From: Cristatella mucedo
Taxonomy: Eukaryota > Bryozoa > Phylactolaemata > Cristatellidae
Reading direction: 5' to 3'
DNA: 64,000 nt
NCBI GenBank assembly: GCA_009760855.2
Contig: WPIO01000025.1
Coordinates: 2,605,001 to 2,669,000 of the forward strand
The notes under the pieces are model-generated. The model saw only the letters and a list, made by a program, of their open reading frames with translations, did no database searches and had not been told where the DNA came from. Positions within the stretch are counted from its first letter, which is position 1. Each line of letters opens with the position of its first letter. A program made the position numbers and the translations under genes. This document shows, in pieces, positions 20,770 to 32,159 of this stretch.

Positions 20770-22845
20770 TACTACGATTGTGCAGGCATTATCAAGGAGC
20801 ACAAGTTAGTAAAGAAGCACTAGACAAAGAAATCTTAAGCAGATTCTGCTCAGTCTCCCGCCAACCTTTCCTATCAGAGAGACGAGAACAAGTTGTGGCA
20901 GATCAGCTGAATTCTTACGTTAAAATTTCAAACCTAGCAAGTACGTTTCAGTCTGGTTACAGTGCTAATCACTCAACAGAGTCAGCATTGCTTGGGTTTA
21001 CAGGGAACTTCTCAGAAATGCAGACTTAGGTAGAGTATTTCTGCTTGTTTTTCTTGATCATTCTGCAGCGTTCGATTCTATCGATCAAAAAGTACATCTC
21101 AAATGTAGCTCATCTCGCCAGGGCACCACTGGCACTGTAATTCAATGGTTCTTCATTCTTTGGCTCCAGCCTATCTCTTAGATCTACTTCCCCACCAGGT
21201 CAAGCATCGTACCACCCGATTTTCGGAATCCAACAGTCTACCAATACCTCGTACAAATCTCAAATCCTTTGGGGACCGTGCATTTAGTTCGTATGCTCCC
21301 AAAGACTGGAACTCCCTACCGACCTGCGCCAGAACATCCCCTGACCTGACCACATTTAAAAAGAACTTAAAAAACACACCTATTTAGGACAGCATTTAGT
21401 GGGTCCGTGTGATTCGTCCTTCATGTGTATAGGTGCCGGTGCTGACACCGTGCATGCTGCCACTAACCACATTTGCATGGTGATCCTGTACGTGTCACCC
21501 CTAACCATGTTATTCATTTTGTTTGTTTTTCAAGCATGATATTAATCACCATTCAATTGCATTTACCTTTGCAGCAAATGTAAAGCGCCTAGAAAGAGAT
21601 TGAGTTCTTTGAGGGCGCTTTATCAGTGCATTATTATTATTATTATTATTATTAATGGTTCAGACCCTATCTCAGTGGGAAAATCCAGAGTTTTGACGTA
21701 AAAGGAAACAAATTATCAGAGGAATAACAGAAGTATGAGGTACCTCAGGGCTCTATGCTTGGTACAGTTCTTTTCACAGCTCATAATCTCCCTCTCGCCG
21801 ATGTGATCGCCAAGCACAATCTAGGTTTTCCCGTCTATGCAGATGACACACAGTGGTACCTTTGCTTTAATCCCTCCCAGCCCCAGCACTTCGAATTCTC
21901 TCAACTTTCGTGCTCCATATATTGATGACATCCACACATGGATGGCAGCAAATTTTCTCAGACAGCAAAATCATCTTACTAGTTATGGGCAAACCAAGTG
22001 TAACTCGGAAATTGGAAAGCTTAACCGCCAATATTGGCTCTGCCAGCATATCTAGTGTTGCATCTGCACGAAATCGATCTGCCCTGTTCCAAAGTAACTT
22101 TGCACAAGAAGATCACACCAGCTCTACAGTAAAGTATGTCTACTTTCAAGAAATATCATTGCTCAAATAATCGGGCCTGCCTACACAGTGATACCAAATC
22201 CACACTGGTCCGTTCATTTGTATCCTACCGTCTTGGTTTCTGAAATTCCCTGATTTCTTGTCTACCAGCCTGTGCAATCAGGTGCTTTCAGTTAGGAGAA
22301 AACTCTGCAGCTAGGCTTTTCTGTCGTGAGCGTCACAGTTGCCATGTCACAACACTTTTAGCCGACCTGCGCTGACTCCCAATCACGCAGCGCATCGACT
22401 TCCTCAAGATCCCATCGCTCACTTTTAGATTTTCCCCTTCTCTACCCGCAGGCTTCGTGTCAGAACTACTCACCCACTAGGATAGGCATCGTACTGCTAG
22501 TTTTTCGGAATCATATCGCTTAGATAAATCTCGGAAGAACCTCAAATCCTTCGGGAAATTGGCTTTAGTTTGTGTGCTCCCAAAGCCTAAAAATCACTCC
22601 TAACTGACATCACCACGTCCCTTGATTTGATAACATTAAAAAAGAGGCTAACAATGCACCTATTTGTCACGACATTTAGTGGATCCATGTGATTCGTCCT
22701 TCGTGTGCTTATACATGCTTACACTGTGCCTGCAGCTTGCGGATACCACCAATCATTTTGTAATTCTGTCCATACAGCATCTGTAAAGAGCCTAGAAAGA
22801 GATTCAGCTCACCGAGAACGCTATACAAATGTATTAATACTATTT
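20770..22845 (+). mobile_element. LINE-A, RT domain to 3' end, interrupted by a younger LINE-A
   Basis: CR1/L2-like non-LTR retrotransposon. Pieces in order: LSRFCSVSRQPFLSERREQ (the usual LSNxRPVSNLPFLSKxLE block), VVADQLNSY, FQSGYSANHSTESALL, then a decayed motif A region (FDSIDQK at about 21075) and TVIQWF. After the insertion come RPYLSGK, motif B VPQGSMLGTV at about 21745, and at about 21836 a catalytic motif that still reads VYADDTQWY. GKPSVTRKLESLTANIGSAS follows, then a decayed C-terminus and a stem-loop at about 22787-22830. Frameshifts throughout show that it is inactive. Confidence 0.9.
21152..21653 (+). mobile_element. younger 5'-truncated LINE-A nested in an older LINE-A
   Basis: The host reads ...TVIQWF up to 21151 and resumes RPYLSGK at 21662, so the intervening 502 bp are an insertion. 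It encodes an undamaged C-terminus (SLAPAYLLDLLPHQVKHRTT, FSESNSLPIPRTNLKS, FSSYAPKDWNSLPT) and has the UTR, a perfect 9-bp stem TAAAGCGCC/GGCGCTTTA (21581-21589 with 21614-21622), and an (ATT)n tail. The 8-bp sequence AATGGTTC flanks it (21144-21151 and 21654-21661). Confidence 0.93.
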
Positions 22846-24094
22846 TCAACGGCGATACCATGTAATATTACAGTTAAAATTAAATATTGAACTGCGCTTT
22901 GAGTTGAGAAGTATCATTAAATTTCTATTCACAAATAATCGAAAGTTCATCGACTCTTAAAGTTTCTTGATGGCATTGAATTTTTAAATTGATTTTCCGC
23001 GATTTTTGCTGGTACACTTTAGTCTCTAGCAAATGTTAATCTGGCTAATATAACATGCCAGAATCGATTGTAATATCCCATTAAAATGGGAGTTTCGTGC
23101 TTGTTCACCTTCGTTCTTCATGACCGTGGTGGGATCGATTGCACCGGCCGAATGCGCCGGGCGTCGGGTACGGTGCGAAAGGCCTCCTCTCCTCCTCCAA
23201 GATGGCTGCGTGGCAGGCCGGCAGCCATCTTGCTGCTAGTGAGTGGCCATTTGGGTAATATTCGAGAAGTGCGCAGTACGAATAATAATAATACTTACAA
23301 TAACTAAAAGCTGCTCTCCTGACTGTTTGATTTGCTGCAGACTTCACGGGTCTGCGGCAGTCTCACCGGGAGGCATTTGCAGTCCTTTTTATCGGAACGC
23401 CCGTGCATCTTGCTAAGGAATATCGTCCAAAAATACAGTCTACCGTAATATGAAGATTAAAGCTGCAGCTTCTACCAGCGGATGCTTTTGGACCTGCTTG
23501 GTCTGGGCAATCCGGCGCACCAGCGCCACGCTCCATAGCAGAGCTTCGTCCATGGGCAATCAAGGCTGCGGGGTTGGTATTATGAAAAGCTGCCCGAATG
23601 TTCAGCGGCCGCTTAGGCCAGAAAGCTTTACCAAGTGGCCGAATGCGCGGCAACCTCAGCGGCCACGACAGTCTCGCAGAATTCACCACTGACCTGTTTA
23701 TCCTCAGGAGGCTGTGAGGGAATCAAAATATTTTAGTTCTTTCAAGAGGATGTTTGAGAAGTAAGGGAGCGATGTGTTTTCGGTTTCGAATGGTCACAAA
23801 ATGCAATCCGCTACAGGTCGTTATGTAAGCTATTGCTTCTTGTAAAGGCTCATCACCTTAAATTCTTTCTCGAAGCTCAGAGGAAATGGGTTCCAAAAAG
23901 TCCCAAAAGGCGAGCTTTACAGACGCCGAGTGCTGTCCCTTGCTTCCTGAGATCAGCGAGTACCTGCGCGTTCCTCTAATCCTAGGCGATTCTACCGCGG
24001 CTGTCGTGTCTGCTTGTAGAAGCAAGACGGCGCCGATGCTGATAGCTAGGCAAGTGCTCTTTCGGTAGCACCGATACTGTGCGGAAGAGTCTTA
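22846..24094. other. unassigned sequence, locally GC-rich at 23100-23700
   Basis: Holds several overlapping frames on both strands (up to 108 codons), none with a recognised domain. The local rise in GC and CpG makes a regulatory region possible but unproven. A 60-codon frame at 23886-24068 contains LILGDSTAAVVSACRS, weakly reminiscent of a retroelement RNase H strand, which I do not call. Confidence 0.4.
23199..23231. repeat. 11-bp perfect inverted repeat with YY1-like core
   Basis: AAGATGGCTGC (23199-23209) and its reverse complement GCAGCCATCTT (23221-23231) are separated by 11 bp. AAGATGGC is the core of the animal YY1 binding site. Function is not shown. Confidence 0.6.
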
Positions 24095-24445
24095 GGTAAT
24101 AATAAAAAAAATTATAATAATATCACATTTGTATAACACCCTCAGAATTTAATCGCTTTCTCGGCACTTTACGTATGCTGTAAAAAAGCACGGTCAAATG
24201 GTTAGTAATAACATCCATAACTATGTCAACAAGCATAATAAGGTTGAAGGCCAAATGCACATTGTCAGCATGTAAATACGCTTAAGTGATAATGTGCGCA
24301 GTGTCAGCACGCATAAGCACATAACGAAAAAAGCGAGGATCCGCCAAACGCAGTAGGAAACAAGTGCGTTTTAGCTGCTCTTTACACGGTGTCAAGTTAT
24401 GGGAGGTCGTGACGTCAGTCGGGAGCGAGAGTCCAAAGCGAGCTG
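24095..24445 (-). mobile_element. LINE-A 3' end, decayed
   Basis: The minus strand carries UTR, an eroded stem-loop (plus 24134-24180) and an ATT-rich tail (plus AATAATAAAAAA, TAATAATATCAC). It ends near the TTFKKxLK block. Confidence 0.8.
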
Positions 24446-25844
24446 ATCGTTAACCCACACCCAATCACCCGTCGTCCATGCCGACACCGCCTTATAAAAT
24501 GCGAGCGACCTGGAGATGAAGTCTCCTGCATTTTCAGGAGCTGAAATTGCTGCAATCACTTCCATAAGAACGGCAAGAACTAAGCTAATGTAGCACCCTG
24601 ATTTTTTCGCCACAAATTGTTACTAACCAACAGCTGGCCGAGCTGTGCGCAGGATCGACTTGCCGGAAATCCTGGAGCGTCGTCGCGGGAGGGACTCAAT
24701 AAATCAGCCAGTTTTCAGATCCTACAGAATAGGAAAACGATCATATCAGTTATAAACTGATCAGTATGAACCCAGGAGAAATCGCCGGAAAAAACGTTCA
24801 GGATACAGTACTGTAATAAATGCCTTATCTGCCCCGATTCACAATTCAGCGCCCACCAATTCACACTTCAATGACCATCAAATGTTATTCCATGTTCATT
24901 TCAACAACGATGCTCCCTGATTTAACTACGTGCACAAATTATTAAATCATGTCCCACCTTATTTTTGACAAGCCACTCATCATAGATTTGCGATCGCAAT
25001 GGTACGACAAACATCAGGAAGGGCACAGCGTAAGCCCGATCTCAGCGTTTTGGTTTACAGGGCTCACGGAATCGCGTACTTATATTCAAAATAAAATAGA
25101 ATTTTTACAGCAATTTAGTAAATTACTTTTGAATTTGAGACAATTAGACTGCGCATAAAGTAGTAATGATATGAAAGCACGATTGCTTCATATGAGGAGC
25201 GACCGAAAGCCACGATGTCGCGAAACTGAGAAGGGGCGCAGTTTTCCTCTGCGCTGAGTGCTGAATTATTCGGTAAAGTTTGGTTTGCCTTCACGTGATC
25301 TCCTTTACCAGGACGACGGACGCTGGCTTGTGTTCATCGGCATGCTGTCCAAGGGAATTGTCGATGTTCATCGCGATGCCCATGCCGTTCTTTCTCTCAC
25401 TATTTCCCTCACTTATCTCTCGGCCTGTCGCAGTGCTTTTCTCTTTCCTTCCATTTCGATGCTCTCTTTGCCACTTTCTCCGCTGCTACCAGTCTTTAGT
25501 CGCTTTCTTTTGGTGGCCACAACTTATTACGAATCGTCGTGTGCGTCTGCGAGGCGAGTTTTCCTTACCGAGGGTGATTGGTAGAACTGCGTTTACCAGC
25601 AGGTTACCGCTGCTCTGCCGCAGTCCTACCGCAATGCTCCCTTTAAAATTCCATAGCGTCATGCAAATTCTCAGTTTTTTACGCCTCATTCACTCCAGGG
25701 CGCAAAGGTGTAAGGGGACCGGATGCTGCTGTGCAACTGAGAAAAGTTTGTTAATGCGCGTGGCCCTTGGTAATATGGCGGTCGTCGCAGGCTCTCGTGT
25801 TTCCGTCGCAACATGTACTGCTGAAGTTCACACTTTGATTGCAG
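24446..25844. other. unassigned sequence
   Basis: Contains the largest non-repeat open frame of this part, 25280-25858 (192 codons, plus), with Phe/Leu/Ser-rich translation and an overlapping open frame at 25258-25584. No domain is seen and composition is not convincing. A 73-codon reverse frame at 24392-24613 begins with a signal-peptide-like stretch (MAKKSGCYISLVLAVLMEV) but lacks any other support. Confidence 0.35.
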
Positions 25845-26440
25845 CCGAAATCCAGTAGCTATGGGAAACCCAGTATCGCCATGAAACTGGAAAGTGAACG
25901 ATCAAAACTGACTCTAATCTGTAGCTCTGTACGAAATTCGAGAGTCCTATTGAAAAATGTCCTGGCTGTCAACCAAATTAGCTCTATAGTCAAGTCAATC
26001 AAATTTCAGCTGTGTAGAACTTTAAAAAGCAGGCATGCTTAGGTTAAGGGTGTCGCAGCAAATTTAGTTCATAAGTTTGCACAGAAACTAGTCAATCCCT
26101 CTACAACTTTCGATTGCAGATCTAAATACTTGCATAATAAGGCGCATGTACAAATATATGCGAAAACTGCTAGCTAGGGTGTCTGTCAAGTATGTCGGAG
26201 CTGCCACATTGCACCAATTCTCAGCCACCTGTACTAGCTACCCATATCATCCGGTGCATGGAGTTCTAGGTCCTGTTTCGATCGCACAAAAATGGTTGGG
26301 GACCTTTCAACTTCCATTCTCTTGCTTCCAAGCTTTGAATTTGCTACCGGCAGATATCACGACATCGCTTGGCTTGATAGTATTCAAAACGAAGCTAAAA
26401 AAAGGGTCTCTCATTACCGGCTTCATTTATTTTAATAGCC
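25845..26440 (+). mobile_element. LINE-A fragment, strongly decayed
   Basis: The frame 25839-26042 includes GKPSIAMKLES and VNQISSIVKSIKFQLCRTLK (the usual DHISSTVKSAYFQLxNIxK). Later pieces near 26210-26420 resemble the C-terminal block LxxFKTKLKKGSLITGF. No stem-loop was found. Confidence 0.7.
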
Positions 26441-27302
26441 GTTTCAGCGCTTATATATATTGAAAGTGTCCGTTTAATTATTACAAAAAAGCTGATGAGC
26501 TTTTTAAATGCAAATGTAAAACAACAAGATTGATAAATAGTTCTTTTAAAGTGCTAAGCAATGCATTACTATTTTAAGCAGTACCGCAGTTTTAGAAACA
26601 GGCCTTACACGCAGGACACGCTCCTTGAGTAAGTAGTAAACTAAAAGTACAGTAGGTCAGTTTCTCTGTTCCTTCAAATCAATAGTAAATAATGATAAGT
26701 GTCAGGACAGCTTCTAATGACTTTTTTAAACTTCTTCTGCAGAACTTTGTTCACAGCTGGAAAAATGCTTTTACTGATCACTCAAGCTACGACTATGCTA
26801 AAGTCTTTATACTTTTCTGAAGAGATTACTGCAAGAAAAATTTCCGGGATATACTTCAAGCGTGCTCTAAGCGATGTTCCTGTCCGAACAAGCGGGAAAA
26901 GCGTAGCTATCTGCTGTATATTCGTTTTGGTCCGCCAATGGTCATTTCGGTCTTTTACACTTCAACCTGGTCTCGTGGAGGATTGCGAGTCTATCTTGGA
27001 ACTAGTTGTTCCAGGTCGCGTCCTGCTTGACGCGCAGGATTGGCAGCTAGCGCACCCGTGGACTGCCCGCTTAGCATTTCCTGTTTGGCTAGCGATGGAT
27101 CTTGACAGCTGGATTTCGGCCAGTTGCCAGCTGCCAAAACCCCGATTCGCACCAGCTGGTGCAGCCGTGTGCGGATGCATTTGGTTGGAGAGCATCGTCA
27201 CCGGTCTAGCGGTCGACCAAAACAGGTGCTGTGGCACCTGCAGCGCAATATAGGGGGATCAAAAAGATATGTGCATGCAAAAATTGCTAAAATGTAAAAT
27301 AG
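26441..27302. other. unassigned sequence with a 184-codon open frame
   Basis: The plus-strand frame 26699-27253 has no recognised domain and is overlapped by a 91-codon reverse frame. It could be a decayed element or chance. No promoter or polyadenylation context supports a gene. Confidence 0.3.
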
Positions 27303-27430
27303 CATAGCGCCTTAAAGAGAACTAAATCTCTGTCCAGGCGCTTCACTACGATGCAGGGCTCAAGCCCGCGACCTCGTTCTTGTAAGATAAGCAGCTTGAC
27401 CTCGGTCGTTAAACTCACCCTTGGACCAAA
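27303..27430 (-). mobile_element. SINE-2 copy
   Basis: The minus strand shows a decayed head, GACCGAGGTCAAG, a box B-like GGGCTTGAGCCC, and the LINE-A-like 3' stem-loop AAGCGCC...AGAGATTTAGTTCTCT...GGCGCTAT. Its outer stem (AGCGCC/GGCGCT) is intact. Confidence 0.8.
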
Positions 27431-29094
27431 TCAAGGCAGCTGTTGGATTATGACAGTGCTTTATATTGTGAATGGCTGCCTAATTATAATGGTTAGGCCA
27501 CGGTTTATGTCGTACATAGTCCATGTTTAGATGGTATGTCAAAAGCCCAATTTGAAAAAACATGGTAATTCAATTGTGCTTACGGTTTCACCCAGGTAAT
27601 CTTTATCGTTAAATTTCAAATCACTGTCTTCACCTGAGCTGTCTGAATGGTTGCATTTCGCACCACCATTCGTTGTTAAAAGACCAGCTCCACCATATTT
27701 TCTCATACAATTACAGTGCGAAACTTTAGACTTCACTGTGGTGCATCGCTAAAGCAAAATGTCCCGTCTGAAACCCGATCGTAAGCTGCTTGCTGACATT
27801 TCCAAAAATTCAAAAACTTTATCGGTCGTCTTTACTTTATGCCCAGTCCAAGCTGCTCACACAGGCGAAAGTATGCGCTAAAGCCGCATTGCTAGAAAGC
27901 ATCATTGAAAGAGTTCCACCTATGCGGCTGGCAAGACCAAAACAACAGCCCGTCTGTCAGCAGAAGGCGGCTTGTTGCTTCACCTATGACCTATTCTAAT
28001 GTACGAGTTAGATGCAGCAGCCAAATGATCGACATCTCAACTGAAGCTAACGCTGCTCCGTAGTAAGTGCGGCGTGCCGACTAAGAGATCTTTTGTTATA
28101 CGCGCGTCGTGAAGCCCACAAGCAATCTGCGAGTTTGGCAGCTGCTGAAAATTGATGGTGAACCTGTTACCCTTTCCGAATAACCCTAGGAAGAGGCAGT
28201 GAAGCAAACGGTTTGCAGCCCAGCGACAGATGGGACGATGAAGAGTCCGTTAAGAAATGGCCCGCACCAAAAATTTGCCAAGTTAACGCTCGGCTCGTCG
28301 CTAGACTTCTCTTCTCAGCCATCCACAGGCAAAACCTGGATATCTCTGCTTGCGATCCATCGTTCATCTTTAAGCGGCACGCTTGTGCCCTCCGTGGGAC
28401 AAACGTGAGCCCACAAGCAGTTTGCCGCAGACACGATGTCTGGCCTCGGTCTTTCCGAAACAGGTTGCTTTGGTTCGCCATCTGTGCAAGCGTGCGTGTC
28501 AAGACAGCGATGCTGGCATACTACTTGCTGCGGTGCAGCCTCATGGGAGGAGTCTGCCACACTGTGCTCAGCCGGGCCTCCAGCCGCGTCATAGGCCGGC
28601 GCCGGCCACGATCCTGCTGCACTCGATTGACCCGCGATCTTGTCTGCATAGCTCAGCCAGTGCCACCACGTCGGCCGCATTCTGGAACATTTAGTCATCC
28701 GTCTGGGGTACGGCGGCTCCTCCTGGCCCCTTAGACGCCAGTGTCAGACTGGGTGGCACTGGCTGAACGCTACGTTCCTCTGGTCTCCGATGCTCAGCAA
28801 CGGTGACCGGAGCGGCAATTTTCGGACGACAGAGAAAAGGTGGAACCTGGGAAGCTCCCTCCCCCTTGCGTGCAGGCGACGCACTCGGGGAATACCACAG
28901 CTGATCCTACCTAGATGGCGCAATTCGAGCGCCGTACTTTCAGTGAGGTGGATCTCATATCAGCGCATGCCTTCCCCACGCATTCTGTCATCCACTCTTG
29001 CAGCCGTCGCGGCAGTTAACTACCGCAGGTTGATTTTCCATCATTATTTCATGGAAAGGCTGAACATTCAGCTATTTTACCTACGTAATGTTTT
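27431..29094. other. unassigned sequence, GC-rich at 28180-29000
   Basis: Open frames of 103-173 codons overlap on both strands at 28160-28740. Conflicting frames and no domains argue for chance in GC-rich DNA or an unrecognised old element. Confidence 0.35.
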
Positions 29095-29650
29095 GACATA
29101 TCCATCGCTATCCGCAACTCCGCCAAACCACCAGGATGAGGTGGGCCTTAATCGGGAGAGCTGGCTTTGGCACGCTGCTAGCCTGGGAGGCTTTCAGTGC
29201 GCATGCAGTAACTAGCAGTGCAACCGCCTCGCTTAACAAAGGAAAAACTGAAATTCATGGCTGACTCAAGAGCATGGTCATCAAAGAGGCTACACAACGG
29301 ATAAGTAACAGCGAAGGACGGCTGCAAAGGAAGCGCCAGAACGCGCAGAAGGACGAGATTCGAGCTATTTTCGTTACGCTATTGCCGTAGGACCCAGTTC
29401 CATAGTTTAGCGAAACCTTACCGAAATTTTCTGTCACCAATAGTCTGTAAGTAAGAAATCACCGGCCAATCAACGCACTGCCTAGGCATCACGTGCGTGA
29501 AGCAGGCTTCGCGAGCTGCAGCAGCAGCATTTTATTTAGGTATGGAGGAGCAAGGTCGTAGTGGGCCTTATAGCTTAGAGTCGGCATTATCTGGCATGTA
29601 CCCGCTGATCAATTCGGAGCCGCTGCAGCCACCTGAGAATAAGGTGCTTG
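29095..29650 (-). mobile_element. LINE-B 3' part, strongly decayed
   Basis: The order of blocks matches the minus-strand LINE-B at 60550-61060: CGCAACTCCGCCAAACCACCAGGATGAGGTGGGCC at the 3' end, then GGAGGCTTTCAGTGCGCATGCAGTAAC, and at 29538-29620 TAGGTATGGAGGAGCAAGG...GTGGGCCTTATAG. Identity is low but collinear. Confidence 0.65.
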
Positions 29651-29773
29651 ACCAAGTTTCTCAATTTTAAAAACAACCATCCATAGATGATAAAATACAG
29701 TCAGGGAAATATCGGCTTACAATTTTAAATTGATTAAATAATATTATAAACTTCTAAAAAACGGCTCGCTTTA

Positions 29774-29872
29774 TACGACCAAGGTCATGGACTCAAGGTC
29801 TGAAACACATCTAAAGTGCCTGAATAGAGGTTATTTAAGTTCTATTTGGGCGATAGGGTGCTTTATAAATGG
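29774..29872 (+). mobile_element. SINE-2 fragment
   Basis: GACCAAGGTCATGGACTCAAGGTCTGA (decayed box B region) is followed by AAGTGCCTGAATAGAGGTTATTTAAGTTCTATTTGGGCG and GTGCTTTATAAA, the SINE-2/LINE-A type tail. The head is missing. Confidence 0.65.
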
Positions 29873-30224
29873 TATATATTACTTTTAATCTTCTTCTTCA
29901 ATGGCATTGCATATCAGCTCACATACTCCTGTTCTTCGGATGGTTGGCCGAACGCTCTGTCATTAACAAGGTATCCGTGCGTTGTCTGAGGATTTTTGCT
30001 TAGGTAGTATTCACTTACTTTATGGTCGACCGTTGCATCTTTCTGGATTTTTCTTATACAAAAAGCTAATGCGTTGACTGCCTTTGAGCTGAAGTCGTAA
30101 GCGACCAACTATTTTTGTGGTGACTGCATTACTTTGAACTCTGCTAATTTCAGCTAGGCACAGTTGGGAAAATTGCGGGCTTAGATAAGGAAAGACATCC
30201 AAGCAGGTTCACGCCTTTTTGAAA

Positions 30225-30830
30225 ACTTGTCTCGACTTTTTTCAGGCTTCTTTCACATCTGTGCAATAAGGCGCTTACAGCTGGTACAAAACTCTCCCGC
30301 TTGACTTCCCTGTCGTGAACATCGCCATTTCCACATTAGAGCAGATCTCACAAGTTTGTACTAGCTACCTATAAAACAGTAAATTAACTTCAAGGTTCTG
30401 TCACTCAATTATAGGTAACTTGAGTCGATTACTCCGGAATATCTATCTGACAAAAATCCTGCTCAGGCTTCATAAAATACCACCCGCTGCTTTCTATTGC
30501 AAGTAGTTCAGCTGTGCGACTAAAGCACCCTGAGGTTACTTTGTAGTATGAGCTTCCAGTCTGTATGCTCCCAAAGCCTGGAACCGGCTTCTGACTGACG
30601 TCACTGAAGCCCCTGCTTGGCGACATTTAATAGGTAGCGAAAAGAAAGCGCAAGTGCTCTTCAGAGTATCTACTCTGTTCATATGCATCGTCCTTTTTAT
30701 GCTCACAGATGCTTGAGCTGTGCCTTTTGTGACTAAAAAACTAGCCTGCTTCCTTTCCAGCATGTATGCAGTGCCTCGTAAGGGATTCTATGCGCCTAGG
30801 GTGCTATACAAATGTTAATGTATTACTCAA
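30225..30830 (+). mobile_element. LINE-A, 3' part, decayed
   Basis: Collinear with 48750-49430. It has an LVQNSAARL-like region at about 30280, a YAPKAWNRLLTDV block at 30568, and a weak stem-loop at about 30775-30815. Stops are frequent. Confidence 0.75.
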
Positions 30831-31091
30831 ATTAAGAGGATGCTGTACAAATGTATTACCCGAATTGGCCCATTATTCTGGTTCTGCACCATTTTATGAT
30901 TGCAAAAGGCCCGAAAAGAAGATTTCACCATATTTTATTTCAAATATTAATTTTAGTAGAAGTATTCCTCTTTTACATGTAACAGCCTTATTCTTCATTG
31001 CCTCGACTACGCCCGTTCTGTGGCCCCGTAACTGCAAACGCGTTGGGTCTCCACCAAGATGCTCATTCGTGAGGCTGTACCAGCTCCTTAG

Positions 31092-31170
31092 GTAAATATA
31101 AAGTGCCTAGAAAGAGATTGAGCTCTCTGAGAACGCTTACTAAATGCATTATTATTATTACTATGAGTGA
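31092..31170 (+). mobile_element. LINE-A terminal 80 bp (stem-loop and tail only)
   Basis: AAATATAAAGTGCCTAGAAAGAGATTGAGCTCTCTGAGAACGC is followed by ATTATTATTATTAC. This is an extreme 5' truncation. Confidence 0.88.
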
Positions 31171-32159
31171 AATAGGACGAAAGTACTAACGGCAGCTGCA
31201 AATTTCGGCTGCTGGAAGTTTAATACGACATCGTTCACTATTCAATAACGGTGGTTGGAACTAGTTGCTGAGCCAGATTTTTCATCTGGGGGAAAGACTT
31301 GCAAAATATAAATGTAGGGGCAGGATAAGAAAGATTTTAGTCTAGGCAGAGATAGAGTCGCAAGTAATAAGAAATTGTAATGCAAAAGTATTGCATTTAT
31401 TCGACACAAATTCGTCGTTGATGAAGGTCTGGGGAGAGAGCATAAGAATGAGGGCTGTCCCTGTCGCTGCTTAGCTGCACGGAGAGGCAAATGCCCCTCA
31501 TTGGCTTCGCAAAAGTTTGGCTATACTTAAGCACGCGCTGGTTTTGACTTAGAGTCTTACGGCAAGGTTGTGCCTCTCTTTCTCTATCTTATGGATGCAA
31601 TAGCTATGCACTTCTCAGGCGTTGATTTTAATGTAAACGAAACACCTTCATGCATGTGCTTTAATACCTACTGCCTTCCAAAAATTATTCTCACTTTCCG
31701 ACACCTAACCGTAATCGGTTCACGGGGTTCATGTCCGCTGCAGAATTGTATTCCGAAAATCGAAGCTCTTTCAAAAATTAAACGTGGAGACAGAAACAAC
31801 CAAGATCGGTTTAAAGCATATCTGTTTTCTGACTAACCCTAGCACGTAAGAAATTGCATGCCTATGGACATCTAAATACGTTCCGCTTCAAACGCTTGTC
31901 CCTGTCACCATGCTCTAAACCGTGACCACTGCTCTACCGGCCTGCCCTTCTTGATGTAAGTAAGCTGCAGCTTAAGTTTCACCGCCTGTTATTAACCTTC
32001 CTATTAGTATGATAGCGCCTGCCGGTTACCTTTTCGCCATAACTAGTTCAAATGCTTTCCTTTGTGCGATAAATGCTGTCATGGGTCTCGGATTGAGAAT
32101 TTCCCATAAAAAGCCCACTAGAAGCAATCAAGGAGGCGGAGGAAAAGGTCGCTTGCTTA
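31171..32159. other. unassigned sequence
   Basis: Frames of up to 88 codons are present, with no recognised similarity. Its right part could contain the unrecognised 5' end of the LINE-A that follows. Confidence 0.4.

Noticed and set aside
23886-24068. Copia-type RNase H fragment (LILGDSTAAVVSACRS)
   Set aside because: One short resemblance only; flanking sequence has none of the neighbouring Copia blocks.
25280-25858. 192-codon open frame as a gene
   Set aside because: Overlaps another long open frame on the same strand, no domain, and no support for splicing or start context.
26699-27253. 184-codon open frame as a gene
   Set aside because: No recognised domain and an overlapping reverse frame; evidence is too weak.
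28160-28740. Gag-like or Cys-rich protein on the minus strand
   Set aside because: I looked for a zinc knuckle (CQHRC region) but the spacing CxxC...H...C does not fit, and frames on both strands are equally open.
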